DNA from: Antarctobacter albus
GTDB taxonomy: Bacteria; Pseudomonadota; Alphaproteobacteria; Rhodobacterales; Rhodobacteraceae
NCBI RefSeq assembly: GCF_900101505.1
Contig: NZ_FMZI01000002.1
Span: 248,001 to 312,000 of the forward strand
Direction of reading: 5' to 3'
Length of the DNA stretch: 64,000 bases
Shown here: one piece after another, positions 1 through 8,600 of the stretch
Layout of the letters: each line of letters opens with the position of its first letter
Position numbering within the stretch: position 1 is the stretch's first letter
Program-made: the position numbers and the translations under genes
The notes under the pieces: model-generated
Databases searched by the model: none
Told to the model about the DNA's origin: nothing
What the model saw: the letters and a program-made list of their open reading frames with translations, nothing else

Positions 1-561
1 ATCGCAGACAAGTTCGTGCGGGCCGAGGCGGCAGCCTTCGTCAACGGCGACGGTATCGACAAGCCGACCGGCTTTCTGACCCATCCGACGGTCGAGAACG
101 ACAGCTGGACCTGGGGCAACCTGGGGTACAAGGCATCGGGGTCGGCGAGCGACCTGGGCAATGGTGATGTGCTGATCGACGTGACCTATGCACTGGATTC
201 GCGCTATCGCGCCAATGCGAGCTTCGTGATGAACTCGAAGACCGCCGCGGCGATCCGCAAGCTCAAGGACAATGACGGGCGTCACCTGTGGAACGACGGG
301 CTTGCTGCCGGTGAACCTGCCCGCCTGCTGGGCTACCCTGTCCTGATCGTCGAGGACATGCCCGATGTCGAGGCCGACGCTTACCCGATCGCCTTTGGTG
401 ACTTCGGGTCCGGCTATACCGTTGCCGAGCGTCCGGACCTGCGTGTGTTGCGCGACCCCTTCAGCGCCAAGCCGCACGTCCTGTTCTATGCCACCAAGCG
501 CGTGGGCGGCGATGTGAGCGATTTCGCGGCCATCAAGCTGCTGCGCGTCGCGGTCAGCTGA
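1..561 (+). CDS. orfg5: GTA major capsid protein (HK97 fold), 3' part
   Basis: This gene enters from beyond the left edge; 186 C-terminal residues are present in frame from base 1. The product is the shell subunit of the GTA head. The residues fit the C-terminal half of HK97-type capsid proteins: FVNGDGIDKPTGFL near the start, SFVMNSKTAAAIRKLKD in the middle, a GYPVLIVEDMP stretch and the closing IKLLRVAVS. The call is strengthened by the next twelve genes, which follow the Rhodobacter capsulatus GTA order exactly. Any upstream prohead protease, portal and terminase genes lie outside the window. A tailed prophage capsid is the alternative, but no integrase or lysis gene is present here. Confidence 0.9.
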   Translation: MADKFVRAEAAAFVNGDGIDKPTGFLTHPTVENDSWTWGNLGYKASGSASDLGNGDVLIDVTYALDSRYRANASFVMNSKTAAAIRKLKDNDGRHLWNDGLAAGEPARLLGYPVLIVEDMPDVEADAYPIAFGDFGSGYTVAERPDLRVLRDPFSAKPHVLFYATKRVGGDVSDFAAIKLLRVAVS

Positions 562-582
562 GCCAGGCCATGAGATGGGGGG

Positions 583-598
583 CGGGCCCTTGGGCCCG
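583..598 (+). other. GC-rich hairpin after the capsid gene
   Basis: CGGGCCC and GGGCCCG form a perfect inverted repeat separated by TT, 22 bases after the capsid stop. There is no strong T-run, only TCTCTCT. It sits in the only long gap (156 bases) of the GTA cluster. It could stabilise capsid mRNA or reduce read-through so that capsid is made in excess. The role is inferred. Confidence 0.4.
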
Positions 599-717
599 TC
601 TCTCTGGGGCGCGCGCCTGTTCATGTTGTCCAGCTACCCCTCCGCCCGTGCAGCCTGGGCGGCGCGCGCCCAACCGCCTGGCGGACTAGGGATGGTCGAG
701 GATTTCGGAGAAGAAGC

Positions 718-1311
718 ATGATGTTGGTGGAAGAAACCCAGGTGCCGGAGGCGGCGCTTCCGATTGGTGCCTTGAAGGACCATCTGCTGCTGGGCAGCGG
801 TTTTACCGAGAGCGATTTGCAGGATCCGGTTCTGGTCTCGTTCCTGCGTGCGGCCTTGGCCGCCATCGAAGGACGGACGAGCAAGGCGCTGATCAGCCGG
901 GGTTTTCTGATGACGCTGGATCGCTGGGCATCCTGTGAGGGACAGCGGTTGCCGGTGGCGCCGGTACAGGCGGTCACGGAGGTGACAGTTGTCGATGCCT
1001 ACGGTTCGGCAACCACCATCGATCCTGGTGCCTACCGGCTGCAGAAGGATGCCTTTGAGCCGAGGCTTCGGCCCGCCGGGACAAGTCTTCCGGGTGTTCC
1101 CACGGGCGGATCGGTGGAGATCCGTTTCGACGCGGGATACGGGGCGACGTTCGACGCAGTTCCGGCGGACCTGAGACAGGCGGTCCTGATGTTGGCAGCG
1201 CACTACTACGAGTATCGCAGCGATACGGCGCTGAGCCAGGGATGCATGCCCTTTGGCGTGACGAGCCTGATAGCCCGCTACCGCCCGGTACGCATGGGGC
1301 TGGGCGCATGA
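718..1311 (+). CDS. orfg6: GTA head-tail connector protein (gp6-like)
   Basis: This 197-residue protein matches the adaptor encoded after the capsid gene in R. capsulatus GTA and is expected to join the portal ring to the tail. It resembles the phage gp6-like head-tail connector family: a helical N-terminal half (DHLLLGSGFTESDLQDP, FLRAALAAIEGRTSKAL) and a C-terminal helix VLMLAAHYYEYRSD, typical of that fold. The start is the first ATG of an ATGATG, preceded by a GGAG-type ribosome site. Its stop overlaps the next start as ATGA, so the pair is probably translationally coupled. Confidence 0.88.
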   Translation: MMLVEETQVPEAALPIGALKDHLLLGSGFTESDLQDPVLVSFLRAALAAIEGRTSKALISRGFLMTLDRWASCEGQRLPVAPVQAVTEVTVVDAYGSATTIDPGAYRLQKDAFEPRLRPAGTSLPGVPTGGSVEIRFDAGYGATFDAVPADLRQAVLMLAAHYYEYRSDTALSQGCMPFGVTSLIARYRPVRMGLGA

Positions 1312-1643
1312 GCCGCAGGGTAAACAGGCGCTTGGTTCTGGAGGCGCCGCAGCGTGTCGGCGACGGAGCCGGTGGGTTCGAGGAAACCTGGACCGCGCTG
1401 GGCACGCTCTGGGCCGAGGTCAAGCCTCGGACCGGGCGGCTGGCCCGAGGCGAGACCGGTGAGATTTCCATCGGCGGGTTCAAGATCACGGTGCGTGGCG
1501 CACCGCAGGGGCATTCCGATCGTCCTGGGCCAGGACAACGATTCCGCATGGGCACGCGGCTGTTCCGGATCGAGTCGGTGACCGAGCAGGAGCCTTCGGG
1601 TCTCTACCTGATTTGCGAATGCCAGGAGGAGCTTTCGGCATGA
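1308..1643 (+). CDS. orfg7: GTA head-tail adaptor / head closure protein
   Basis: A 111-residue protein starting at the ATG that overlaps the previous stop (ATGA). It belongs by position, size and content to the phage head-tail joining family: the N-terminal LVLEAPQRVGDGAGGFEETW, followed by TLWAEVKPRTG and FRMGTRLFRIESV, is the usual pattern of these small beta-barrel stopper proteins. The expected role is closing the filled head and docking the tail. A longer in-frame extension back to 1242 exists, but it lies inside the previous gene and lacks the coupled start. Confidence 0.87.
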   Translation: MSRRVNRRLVLEAPQRVGDGAGGFEETWTALGTLWAEVKPRTGRLARGETGEISIGGFKITVRGAPQGHSDRPGPGQRFRMGTRLFRIESVTEQEPSGLYLICECQEELSA

Positions 1644-2056
1644 GTTACGCGGTTGCGAGCGCCTTGCAGGCCTCTGTCTTTACCCGTCTTCAGGGAGACG
1701 CGGCGCTGAGTGCGCTGGTGGGGGCCGACATCTACGATGCGCTGCCCACGGGCAACTTGCCACCGATCTATGTCGCGCTGGGTCCTGAGACGGCGAGGGA
1801 CGCGGGAGACCAAAGCGGGTCGGGAGCCTGGCACAGGTTCGTGGTGTCGGTGGTGACGTCCAAGTCGGGCTTTCAAACCGCCAAGGATGCAGCGGCAGCG
1901 ATCAGCGATGCACTGCACGGTGCCGACCTGATGCTAGCCCGGGGCCGCTTGGTCGGCCTGTGGTTCGAGAAGGCAAAGGCCAAGCGCGAGAGCCGTGGCT
2001 TGCGGTGCATCGACCTGACCTTTCGCGCTCGGGTCGAGGACGGCGGTGCGCCGTGA
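1640..2056 (+). CDS. orfg8: GTA tail terminator protein (DUF3168)
   Basis: A 138-residue protein starting at an ATGA overlap with the previous stop. It has the DUF3168 layout: an N-terminal helix (VASALQASVFTRLQGD), then LVGADIYDALPTGNLPPIYV, then a central HRFVVSVVTSKSGFQTAKD and a final beta strand. Members cap the head-proximal end of the tail tube and fix its length. Its place between the head adaptor and the major tail protein is the canonical one. Confidence 0.87.
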   Translation: MSYAVASALQASVFTRLQGDAALSALVGADIYDALPTGNLPPIYVALGPETARDAGDQSGSGAWHRFVVSVVTSKSGFQTAKDAAAAISDALHGADLMLARGRLVGLWFEKAKAKRESRGLRCIDLTFRARVEDGGAP

Positions 2057-2102
2057 AGGCGCTGCCGGGGATGAATGAAAACTTTTTGCAGGAGTGAAAG
2101 CA

Positions 2103-2510
2103 ATGGCGGCACAGAACGGGAAAGACCTGCTGATCAAGGTCGACGTGAGCGGCACTTTCGAAACACTGGCGGGACTGCGCGCGACGCGCATCAGTTTCAA
2201 CGCCGAGCAGGTGGATGTGACCACATTGGAAAGCACCGGGGGCTGGCGGGAACTGCTGGCGGGTGCCGGTGTCAAATCGGCCACTCTGAGCGGGTCGGGC
2301 GTGTTCAAGGATGGGGCCACGGACGAACGCGCGCGCCAGATCTTCTTTGACGGTGTAACACCGGCCTTCCAGGTCATCATCCCGGATTTCGGCACGGTCG
2401 AAGGCCCCTTCCAGGTGACGTCGATCGAGTATGCCGGGGCACATGACGGCGAGGCGACCTATGAACTGGCGCTGGCCTCGGCGGGCGCGCTCAGCTTCAC
2501 GGCGGCGTAA
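2103..2510 (+). CDS. orfg9: GTA major tail tube protein (TP901-1 family)
   Basis: A 135-residue protein that polymerises into the tail tube. MAAQNGKDLLIKVD, GLRATRISFNAEQVDVTTL and the ESTGGWRELLAGAG stretch are characteristic of the phage major tail protein TP901-1 / GTA gp9 group. I chose the ATG at 2103 because GGAG lies eight bases upstream; a GTG at 2094 in the same frame overlaps that ribosome site. A gap of 46 bases separates it from the previous gene, one of the few real gaps in this cluster. Confidence 0.9.
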   Translation: MAAQNGKDLLIKVDVSGTFETLAGLRATRISFNAEQVDVTTLESTGGWRELLAGAGVKSATLSGSGVFKDGATDERARQIFFDGVTPAFQVIIPDFGTVEGPFQVTSIEYAGAHDGEATYELALASAGALSFTAA

Positions 2511-2513
2511 GTC

Positions 2514-2846
2514 ATGGGCAATCCATGGCGGGGGGACGTGGTGCTGGTCATCGAAGGCCAGAGCCACGTGATGCGGCTGACGTTGGGTGCGTTGGCGGAA
2601 CTGGAAGCCGGGCTGGCAAGCGGATCGCTCGTCGACCTAGTGCAGCGTTTCGAAACGGGAGGGTTCAGCACGCGTGACGTGCTGGCGTTGATCGTGGCGG
2701 GCTTGCGCGGCGGGGGCTGGACCGGGCAGGCCTCGGATCTTCTGTCCGCAGACATCGAAGGAGGTCCGATGGTTGCGGCGCGCGCGGCGGCCGAGTTGTT
2801 GGCACGCGCCTTCATGCTGCCGGAGACCAGTGATGGCGGGGTTTGA
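2514..2846 (+). CDS. orfg10: GTA gp10-like tail assembly protein
   Basis: A 110-residue protein of the gene-transfer-agent gp10 family. The start MGNPWRGDVVLVIEGQSHVM, the central LGALAELEAGL and the C-terminal helix AARAAAELLARAF fit the family. Two proteins, this one and the next, occupy the slot where siphophages encode the tail assembly chaperones that coat the tape measure. Here they are separate overlapping genes rather than a frameshift product. The 3' end overlaps the next gene by 14 bases. Confidence 0.83.
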   Translation: MGNPWRGDVVLVIEGQSHVMRLTLGALAELEAGLASGSLVDLVQRFETGGFSTRDVLALIVAGLRGGGWTGQASDLLSADIEGGPMVAARAAAELLARAFMLPETSDGGV

Positions 2847-3033
2847 TTGGCCGACCCTCATGCGCGCGGGGATGAAGGGTCTTGGCCTCAAACCCTGGGA
2901 GTTCTGGGCGCTGACGCCCGCAGAGCTGCAACTGATGCTGGGCGAGGGAGACGGCACGAAACCAATGGGACGGACACGGTTGACGGAACTGATGTCGGCC
3001 TTTCCCGACGAAATGCGAGGTGACGGAACATGA
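2833..3033 (+). CDS. GTA small tail assembly chaperone (rcc01693 type)
   Basis: A 66-residue protein. It starts at the ATG of MAGFDWPTLMRAG inside the end of the previous gene and ends in an ATGA overlap with the tape measure start. GLKPWEFWALTPAELQLML matches the short phage tail assembly chaperone that sits between genes g10 and g11 in Rhodobacter-type GTAs. It is expected to bind the tape measure during tail assembly. It is easily missed because it overlaps both neighbours. Confidence 0.85.
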   Translation: MAGFDWPTLMRAGMKGLGLKPWEFWALTPAELQLMLGEGDGTKPMGRTRLTELMSAFPDEMRGDGT

Positions 3034-3680
3034 TCGAGGATCTTGAGGACCAGGTCGAAGCGCTGGAGACCTCTTTGGGAGGCGCCATCGGGATGGCGGC
3101 GCAATTTGATGCCGAATTGAAACGCATTCATGAGACCTTTTCCGCGACCGGCCGGGGCGCCACGAAGTTGGAAGCGACGTTGAGCCGGGGGGTGGCCAGG
3201 GCCATCGACGGGGTCGTTCTGGATGGCATGAAATTGTCCGACGCGCTCCGTACGGTCGCGCAATCCATGATCGACGCAGCCTGGAAGGCGGCCGTGACAC
3301 CGGTCGCCAACCATGTCGGTGGGCTGTTGTCGTCTGCTGTATCGGGTGTGTTTGGCGGCTTTTCGCCCTTTGCCGACGGCGCAGGATTCTCGCAGGGCCG
3401 GGTGATGCCCTTTGCCAATGGCGGCGTTGTCGCCAGCCCGACCTATTTCCCGATGCGCGGCGGCACCGGGCTGATGGGCGAAGCAGGTCCTGAAGCGATC
3501 ATGCCGCTGACCCGGGGCGCCGATGGCAAGCTAGGTGTGCGTGCCGAGGGTGGCGGCCAAGGGCCGGTGACGGTGGTCATGAATATTTCCACGCCGGATG
3601 TGGCGGGATTCCAGCGCAGCCAGAGTCAGATCGCAGCCCGCATGGGGCAGGCGCTGAGCCGTGGCGCGCGCAACCGCTGA
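3030..3680 (+). CDS. orfg11: GTA tape measure protein
   Basis: A 216-residue protein, very short for a tape measure, which is typical of GTA particles with short tails. The N-terminal half is predicted helical (IEDLEDQVEALETSL opens it). A hydrophobic Gly/Ala segment lies near residues 95-120, and a Gly-rich block with ANGGVVASPTYFPMRGG, then LMGEAGPEAIMPL, follows; that last motif is widespread in phage tape measure C-termini. It is made from an ATG overlapping the chaperone stop. Confidence 0.88.
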   Translation: MIEDLEDQVEALETSLGGAIGMAAQFDAELKRIHETFSATGRGATKLEATLSRGVARAIDGVVLDGMKLSDALRTVAQSMIDAAWKAAVTPVANHVGGLLSSAVSGVFGGFSPFADGAGFSQGRVMPFANGGVVASPTYFPMRGGTGLMGEAGPEAIMPLTRGADGKLGVRAEGGGQGPVTVVMNISTPDVAGFQRSQSQIAARMGQALSRGARNR

Positions 3681-3690
3681 GGGGGACGAA

Positions 3691-4323
3691 ATGAGCTTTC
3701 ACGAGGTGAGATTTCCGACTGACCTGAGCTTTGGCTCGGTCGGGGGACCGGAGCGACGCACGGATATCGTGACGCTGACGTCCGGCTATGAAGAGCGCAA
3801 CACACCGTGGGCGCATTCCCGCAGACGCTACGACGCGGGGCTTGGCTTGCGGTCACTTGATGATCTGGCCGAACTGATCGCCTTTTTCGAAGCGCGGCAG
3901 GGGCAGCTATACGGGTTTCGCTGGAAGGATTGGGCGGATTTCAAATCCTGCGCGCCCTCTGCTGTGCCCGCGTCTTCTGACCAGGTGATCGGAACAGGTG
4001 ATGGCGCGCGCGTCGGGTTTCAGTTGTCAAAGACGTACGCGTCAGGTGGCGCAAGCTATGTCCGGCCAGTGAACAAGCCCACAGCCGGGTCTGTCCTGGT
4101 CGAAGTCGACGGAATCCCGCTGACCGAAGGGACCGGGTTTTCCGTGGACATCGCCACGGGCATCGTGACCCTGCAAAGCGTGCCGGGTGTTGGTCAGGAG
4201 GTTCGGGCCGGGTTCGTCTTTGACGTTCCAGTGCGGTTCGATACGGACCGCATTCACGTCAGCGCGGGTTCTTTCAACGCGGGTCAGGTTCCTGATGTGC
4301 CTGTGGTGGAGGTTCGGGTCTGA
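3691..4323 (+). CDS. orfg12: GTA distal tail protein (DUF2460)
   Basis: A 210-residue protein of the DUF2460 / TIGR02217 family, the distal tail ring below the tube in R. capsulatus GTA. MSFHEVRFPTDLSFGSVGGP, ERRTDIVTLTSGYEERN, RRRYDAGLG and GQLYGFRWKDWADFKS are strong family signatures. I chose the ATG at 3691, which has GAGGGGGA upstream, over a longer frame that begins inside the tape measure gene. Confidence 0.92.
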   Translation: MSFHEVRFPTDLSFGSVGGPERRTDIVTLTSGYEERNTPWAHSRRRYDAGLGLRSLDDLAELIAFFEARQGQLYGFRWKDWADFKSCAPSAVPASSDQVIGTGDGARVGFQLSKTYASGGASYVRPVNKPTAGSVLVEVDGIPLTEGTGFSVDIATGIVTLQSVPGVGQEVRAGFVFDVPVRFDTDRIHVSAGSFNAGQVPDVPVVEVRV

Positions 4324-5207
4324 TGGGGGCGGAAGAGCTGCATGCACACCTGTCGGGTGGTTTGACGACAGTAGCCCGTGCCTGGTCCGTGACCCGCAAG
4401 GATGGCCAGCGTCTAGGGTTCACCGACCATGATCGGGACCTGGCTTTCGACGGGCTGGTGTTCAGGGCCGACAGTGGCATGTCGGCGAGGGCGCTTAGCC
4501 AGTCAACCGGACTGTCGGTTGACAATTCCGAGGCAATGGGCGCCTTGAGTGCCAGTGCCATCAGTGAACCGGATATTGCAGCAGGCCGCTATGACGGGGC
4601 CGAGGTCGTGGCTTGGCTGGTGAACTGGGCAGATGTCTCTGCGCGGCGGGTCATGTTCCGAGGGACCATCGGTGAAGTACGGCGCGGCGATGGTGCATTT
4701 CACGCCGAACTTCGCGGATTGACGGAAATGCTGAATCGTCCGGTTGGACGGGTGTATCAAAAGCCCTGCTCGGCAGTGCTGGGAGATGCCCAGTGTGGCT
4801 TTGACCTGTCGTCCGGCGGATACGTTCACTCAGGCCCGCTGATTGCCGTTGAGCAAGGCCGCGTGTTCCTGGCAGCGGACCTGTCCGGCTTTGCCATCGG
4901 GTGGTTCCAACGTGGCAAACTGGACGTGCTGACCGGTGAGGCCAAAGGGTTAGGGGGCGCGATCAAACGGGACCATCTGCGCAAGGATGGGTCCCGGGCG
5001 ATAGAGCTTTGGGAGCCCTTGCGGGCGGTGCCACAGACCGGTGATCAGGTGCGCCTAACGGCGGGATGTGACCGACGCTTTGAAACCTGTCGCCTGAAGT
5101 TCGGAAACCACTTGAACTTCAGGGGGTTCCCCGATTTGCCCGAGGAAGACTGGATCACCGTTCATCCCAGCTATGCGAAACGACTGGACGGCGGAAGCCG
5201 CAGATGA
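4323..5207 (+). CDS. orfg13: GTA hub protein (DUF2163) with four conserved cysteines
   Basis: A 294-residue protein of the DUF2163 / TIGR02218 family that forms the hub of the tail tip. The start overlaps the previous stop by one base (TGATG). The middle contains PCSAVLGDAQCGFDL (Cys149, Cys158) and the C-terminus contains GCDRRFETCRLKFGN (Cys249, Cys256). These four cysteines are the plausible ligands of the iron-sulfur cluster reported, from memory of the literature, for the R. capsulatus hub. FRGFPDLPEEDW near the end is another family signature. Confidence 0.9.
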   Translation: MGAEELHAHLSGGLTTVARAWSVTRKDGQRLGFTDHDRDLAFDGLVFRADSGMSARALSQSTGLSVDNSEAMGALSASAISEPDIAAGRYDGAEVVAWLVNWADVSARRVMFRGTIGEVRRGDGAFHAELRGLTEMLNRPVGRVYQKPCSAVLGDAQCGFDLSSGGYVHSGPLIAVEQGRVFLAADLSGFAIGWFQRGKLDVLTGEAKGLGGAIKRDHLRKDGSRAIELWEPLRAVPQTGDQVRLTAGCDRRFETCRLKFGNHLNFRGFPDLPEEDWITVHPSYAKRLDGGSRR

Positions 5208-5638
5208 ACCGGGTTGTGGCGGCGGCACGAGGCTGGATCGGCACGCCCTATGTCCATCAGGCCTCTTGCAAGGGGGCGGGGTGCGATTGTCTGGGGTTGT
5301 TGCGAGGCGTCTGGCGCGAGGTGATCGGTGAAGAACCCGAAACCGTGCCCGCCTACAGCAAGGACTGGTCTGAACCCGAAGGTGAGGAACGCCTTTGGCG
5401 GGCCGGCCTTCGGCACATGGCGGTCAAGCGTCCCGATGATGTGGCCGTGGGCGATGTTCTTTTGTTCCGGATGCGCGACGGGGCGGTGGCCAAGCATCTC
5501 GGCCTACAAGCGCAGGTAGGACCGGGGGCAAGTTTCATCCACGCGTACAGCGGACATGGCGTGATTGAGAGCGCCCTGAGCGCGCCCTGGGCGCGGCGGG
5601 TCGTGGCCCGCTTTGCCCTTCCTTTGGAGATAGAGTGA
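5204..5638 (+). CDS. orfg14: GTA NlpC/P60 family cell-wall peptidase
   Basis: A 144-residue peptidase expected at the tail tip, where it would cut recipient peptidoglycan during DNA delivery. The NlpC/P60 signature is clear: WIGTPYVHQASCKGAGCDCLGL, with the likely catalytic Cys29, and the downstream AVAKHLGL supplying the histidine. The start is an ATGA overlap with the hub gene, and the stop is shared with the next start. No signal peptide is seen, in keeping with assembly into the particle rather than export. Confidence 0.92.
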   Translation: MNRVVAAARGWIGTPYVHQASCKGAGCDCLGLLRGVWREVIGEEPETVPAYSKDWSEPEGEERLWRAGLRHMAVKRPDDVAVGDVLLFRMRDGAVAKHLGLQAQVGPGASFIHAYSGHGVIESALSAPWARRVVARFALPLEIE

Positions 5639-8600
5639 TGGCGACGATCCTTCTTTCCGCCGCGGGTGCGGCAATCGGCAGTTCCATTGGCGGCTCTGTC
5701 CTTGGCCTTTCGATGACAGCGGTTGGTCGATTCATCGGGGCCTCCATCGGTCGTTCCCTGGACCAGCGTCTGCTGGGGACCGGGTCAGAGGCGGTGGAGA
5801 CTGGCAAGATCGACCGGTTTCGCCTGACCGGCGCCGGAGAGGGGGCGCCCATTGCGCAGGTCTATGGGCGTATGCGTGTTGGCGGACACGTGATCTGGGC
5901 GACCGAGTTCAAGGAGCGCGTCCGTGAATCCGGTGGTTCCGGAAAGGGGGCACCTCCCCAGCCCAAAATTCGGGAATTCAGCTACTCTGTGAGCCTGGCC
6001 CTGGCGCTCTGCGAAGGTCAGATCACCTCGGTCAACAGGGTCTGGGCGGATGGCGCCGAGATCGCCGTGGATGACCTGAACATGCGGGTTTACGCCGGGA
6101 CACAGAGTCAGTTGCCTGATCCCAAGATCGAGGCGGTCGAGGGCACAGGGCAGGTGCCCGCTTATCGCGGCACGGCTTACGTGGTCATTGAGGACCTGCG
6201 GCTGGAACGCTTTGGCAACCGCGTTCCTCAATTCAGTTTCGAAGTCACGCGCCCGGATTTGTCGACGGGGGAGCTTCCCGATCTGGTTCGGGGCGTCGCC
6301 ATGATCCCCGGCACTGGTGAATACGCCCTCGCCACCGATCCGATCTATATGCGGCATGCTGCGAGCGCGCAGGACAACCCGTTTGGTATTGGTGCGAAGG
6401 GCAAGGCCGTCGCCAATGTCAACTCGCCTTCCGAAGCGCCAGATTTCAACACATCACTCAAACAATTGGGCGACGAGGCACCGAATTGCGGAACGGCCTC
6501 ACTGATCGTGAGTTGGTTCGGGGATGACTTGCGCTGCGGCAGTTGCACCATTCGCCCTAAGGTCGAGCAGACCGAGCATGAGGCAAAGTCCATGCCCTGG
6601 TCAGTCGCGGGGATAGATCGGAGCTTGGCAGAGATTGTGCCCCAAAGCGATGGGCGGCCGGTTTACGGAGGTACGCCGACCGATGCCTCCGTGATTCAGG
6701 CAATCCAAAAAATGCAGGCTGAGGGCCTCGGGGTCATGTACTATCCCTTTGTCCTGATGGATCAGATGCCCGGGAATGATCTGCCAGACCCCTGGACAGG
6801 GACGGTGGAACAGGCCCCTTTGCCCTGGCGTGGTCGGATCACGTTGAGTGCGGCGCCCGGACAACCTGGGTCTCCGGACGGGACTGCTACGGCCGATGCG
6901 GAGATTGCCGCCTTCTTTGGTACGGCTTCTGCCAGCGACTTCTCGGTGACTGGGGGGGCGGTTGCCTATTCCGGTCCGCAGGAATGGGGCTATCGACGCT
7001 TTATCCTGCACCAGGCGGCGCTTTGTGCGGCGGCCGGGGGGGTGGAAGCGTTCTGCATTGGCTCCGAGATGCGCGGTCTGACCCAGATCCGTGGCGCTAC
7101 AGGATTTGCTGCGGTGGCCGCGCTGAAGGATCTTGCGTCCGAGTGCCGGGCCTTGCTGGGCTCTTCCACCATGATCGGCTACGCGGCGGATTGGACAGAG
7201 TATTTCGGGTATCAGCCGAATGATGGCTCTGGCGACCTCTACTTTCACCTGGACCCTCTCTGGTCCGATGCCGAGATAGATTTCGTCGGGATCGACAACT
7301 ACATGCCACTTTCCGACTGGCGTAATGGACAAGAGCACGCGGACGCAGGGTGGGGAAGCATCTACAATCAGGACTATCTGCGCGCCAATATCGAGGGCGG
7401 TGAAGGGTACGATTGGTTCTATGCCTCCGAGGCAGACCAGGACGCGCAAGTGCGCACACCGATCAGCGACGAGGCGCATGGCGAACCCTGGGTCTGGCGC
7501 TACAAAGACCTTCGCAACTGGTGGAGCAATCCGCACCATGATCGAATTGCCGGCGTAAGGCAGCCCACTGCGACCGCCTGGCAGTCGGAATCCAAACCGA
7601 TCTGGTTCACGGAACTGGGGTGTGCGGCAATCGACAAGGGGACGAACCAACCCAACAAGTTTTTCGACCCGAAATCCTCGGAATCAAACCTGCCGCATTA
7701 TTCCAACGGTTTGCGGGACGATGCGATCCAACAGCAATACCTGAAGGCACAACTTGGCTATTGGGGGGAGGCCGGGAACAACCCCGTGTCGTCCGTCTAT
7801 GGCGGGCAGATGCTGGATCTTGAGCGCTGTTTCGTTTGGGCCTGGGATGCGCGGCCCTATCCCTGGTTTCCGGCGGATGAGAAACTTTGGTCGGACGGGC
7901 CGAACTATCGGCGAGGGCATTGGCTGAACGGGCGACTGTCCATTCGCAGCCTTGCCTCAGTCGTGCGCGAAATCTGTTCCCGAGTGGGCTTGACGGATTT
8001 GGATACAAGCGACTTGCACGGGGTGGTGCGCGGCTATGTCGTGTCCGAGGTCAGTGATGCAAGACGGGCGCTGCAGCCGTTGATGCTGGCGCATGGGTTC
8101 GATGCCATAGAGAGGGACGGGAGGCTTGTCTTTCGGATGCGTCGGGGGCTGGGGCCGGTGGACATTCCGCGCGACGTGCTTGCGGTCAGTGACGAGATCG
8201 AGGGCGATCTGGTAGAAACGCGTGCAAGTGAGGCCGAAATGGCCGGGCGCGTGCGCGTCCATTTCGTCCTGGCGGATGCGGACCACCAGGTTGCGGCGGA
8301 AGAGGCCGTGCTGCCGGATGAGGCCATGCATGCGGTTTCGGAAACCGACATGCCGCTTGCCCTGACACGCGGCGAGGGGCGGCAGACGGCGGAACGCTGG
8401 CTGGCAGAGGCGAGGGTCTCACGAGACACTCTGCGCTTTGCCTTGCCTCCGTCGAAACTTGCGCTGGGCGCGGGTGACATCGTTCGATTGCCCTCAGACC
8501 GTGGTCCAACCCTGGCGCGGATCGACAAGGTCGAGATCATGGAGCACCAGATCGTAGATGCCGTCCGGATCGAGCCAGACGTATTCCTGCCGTCGGACAT

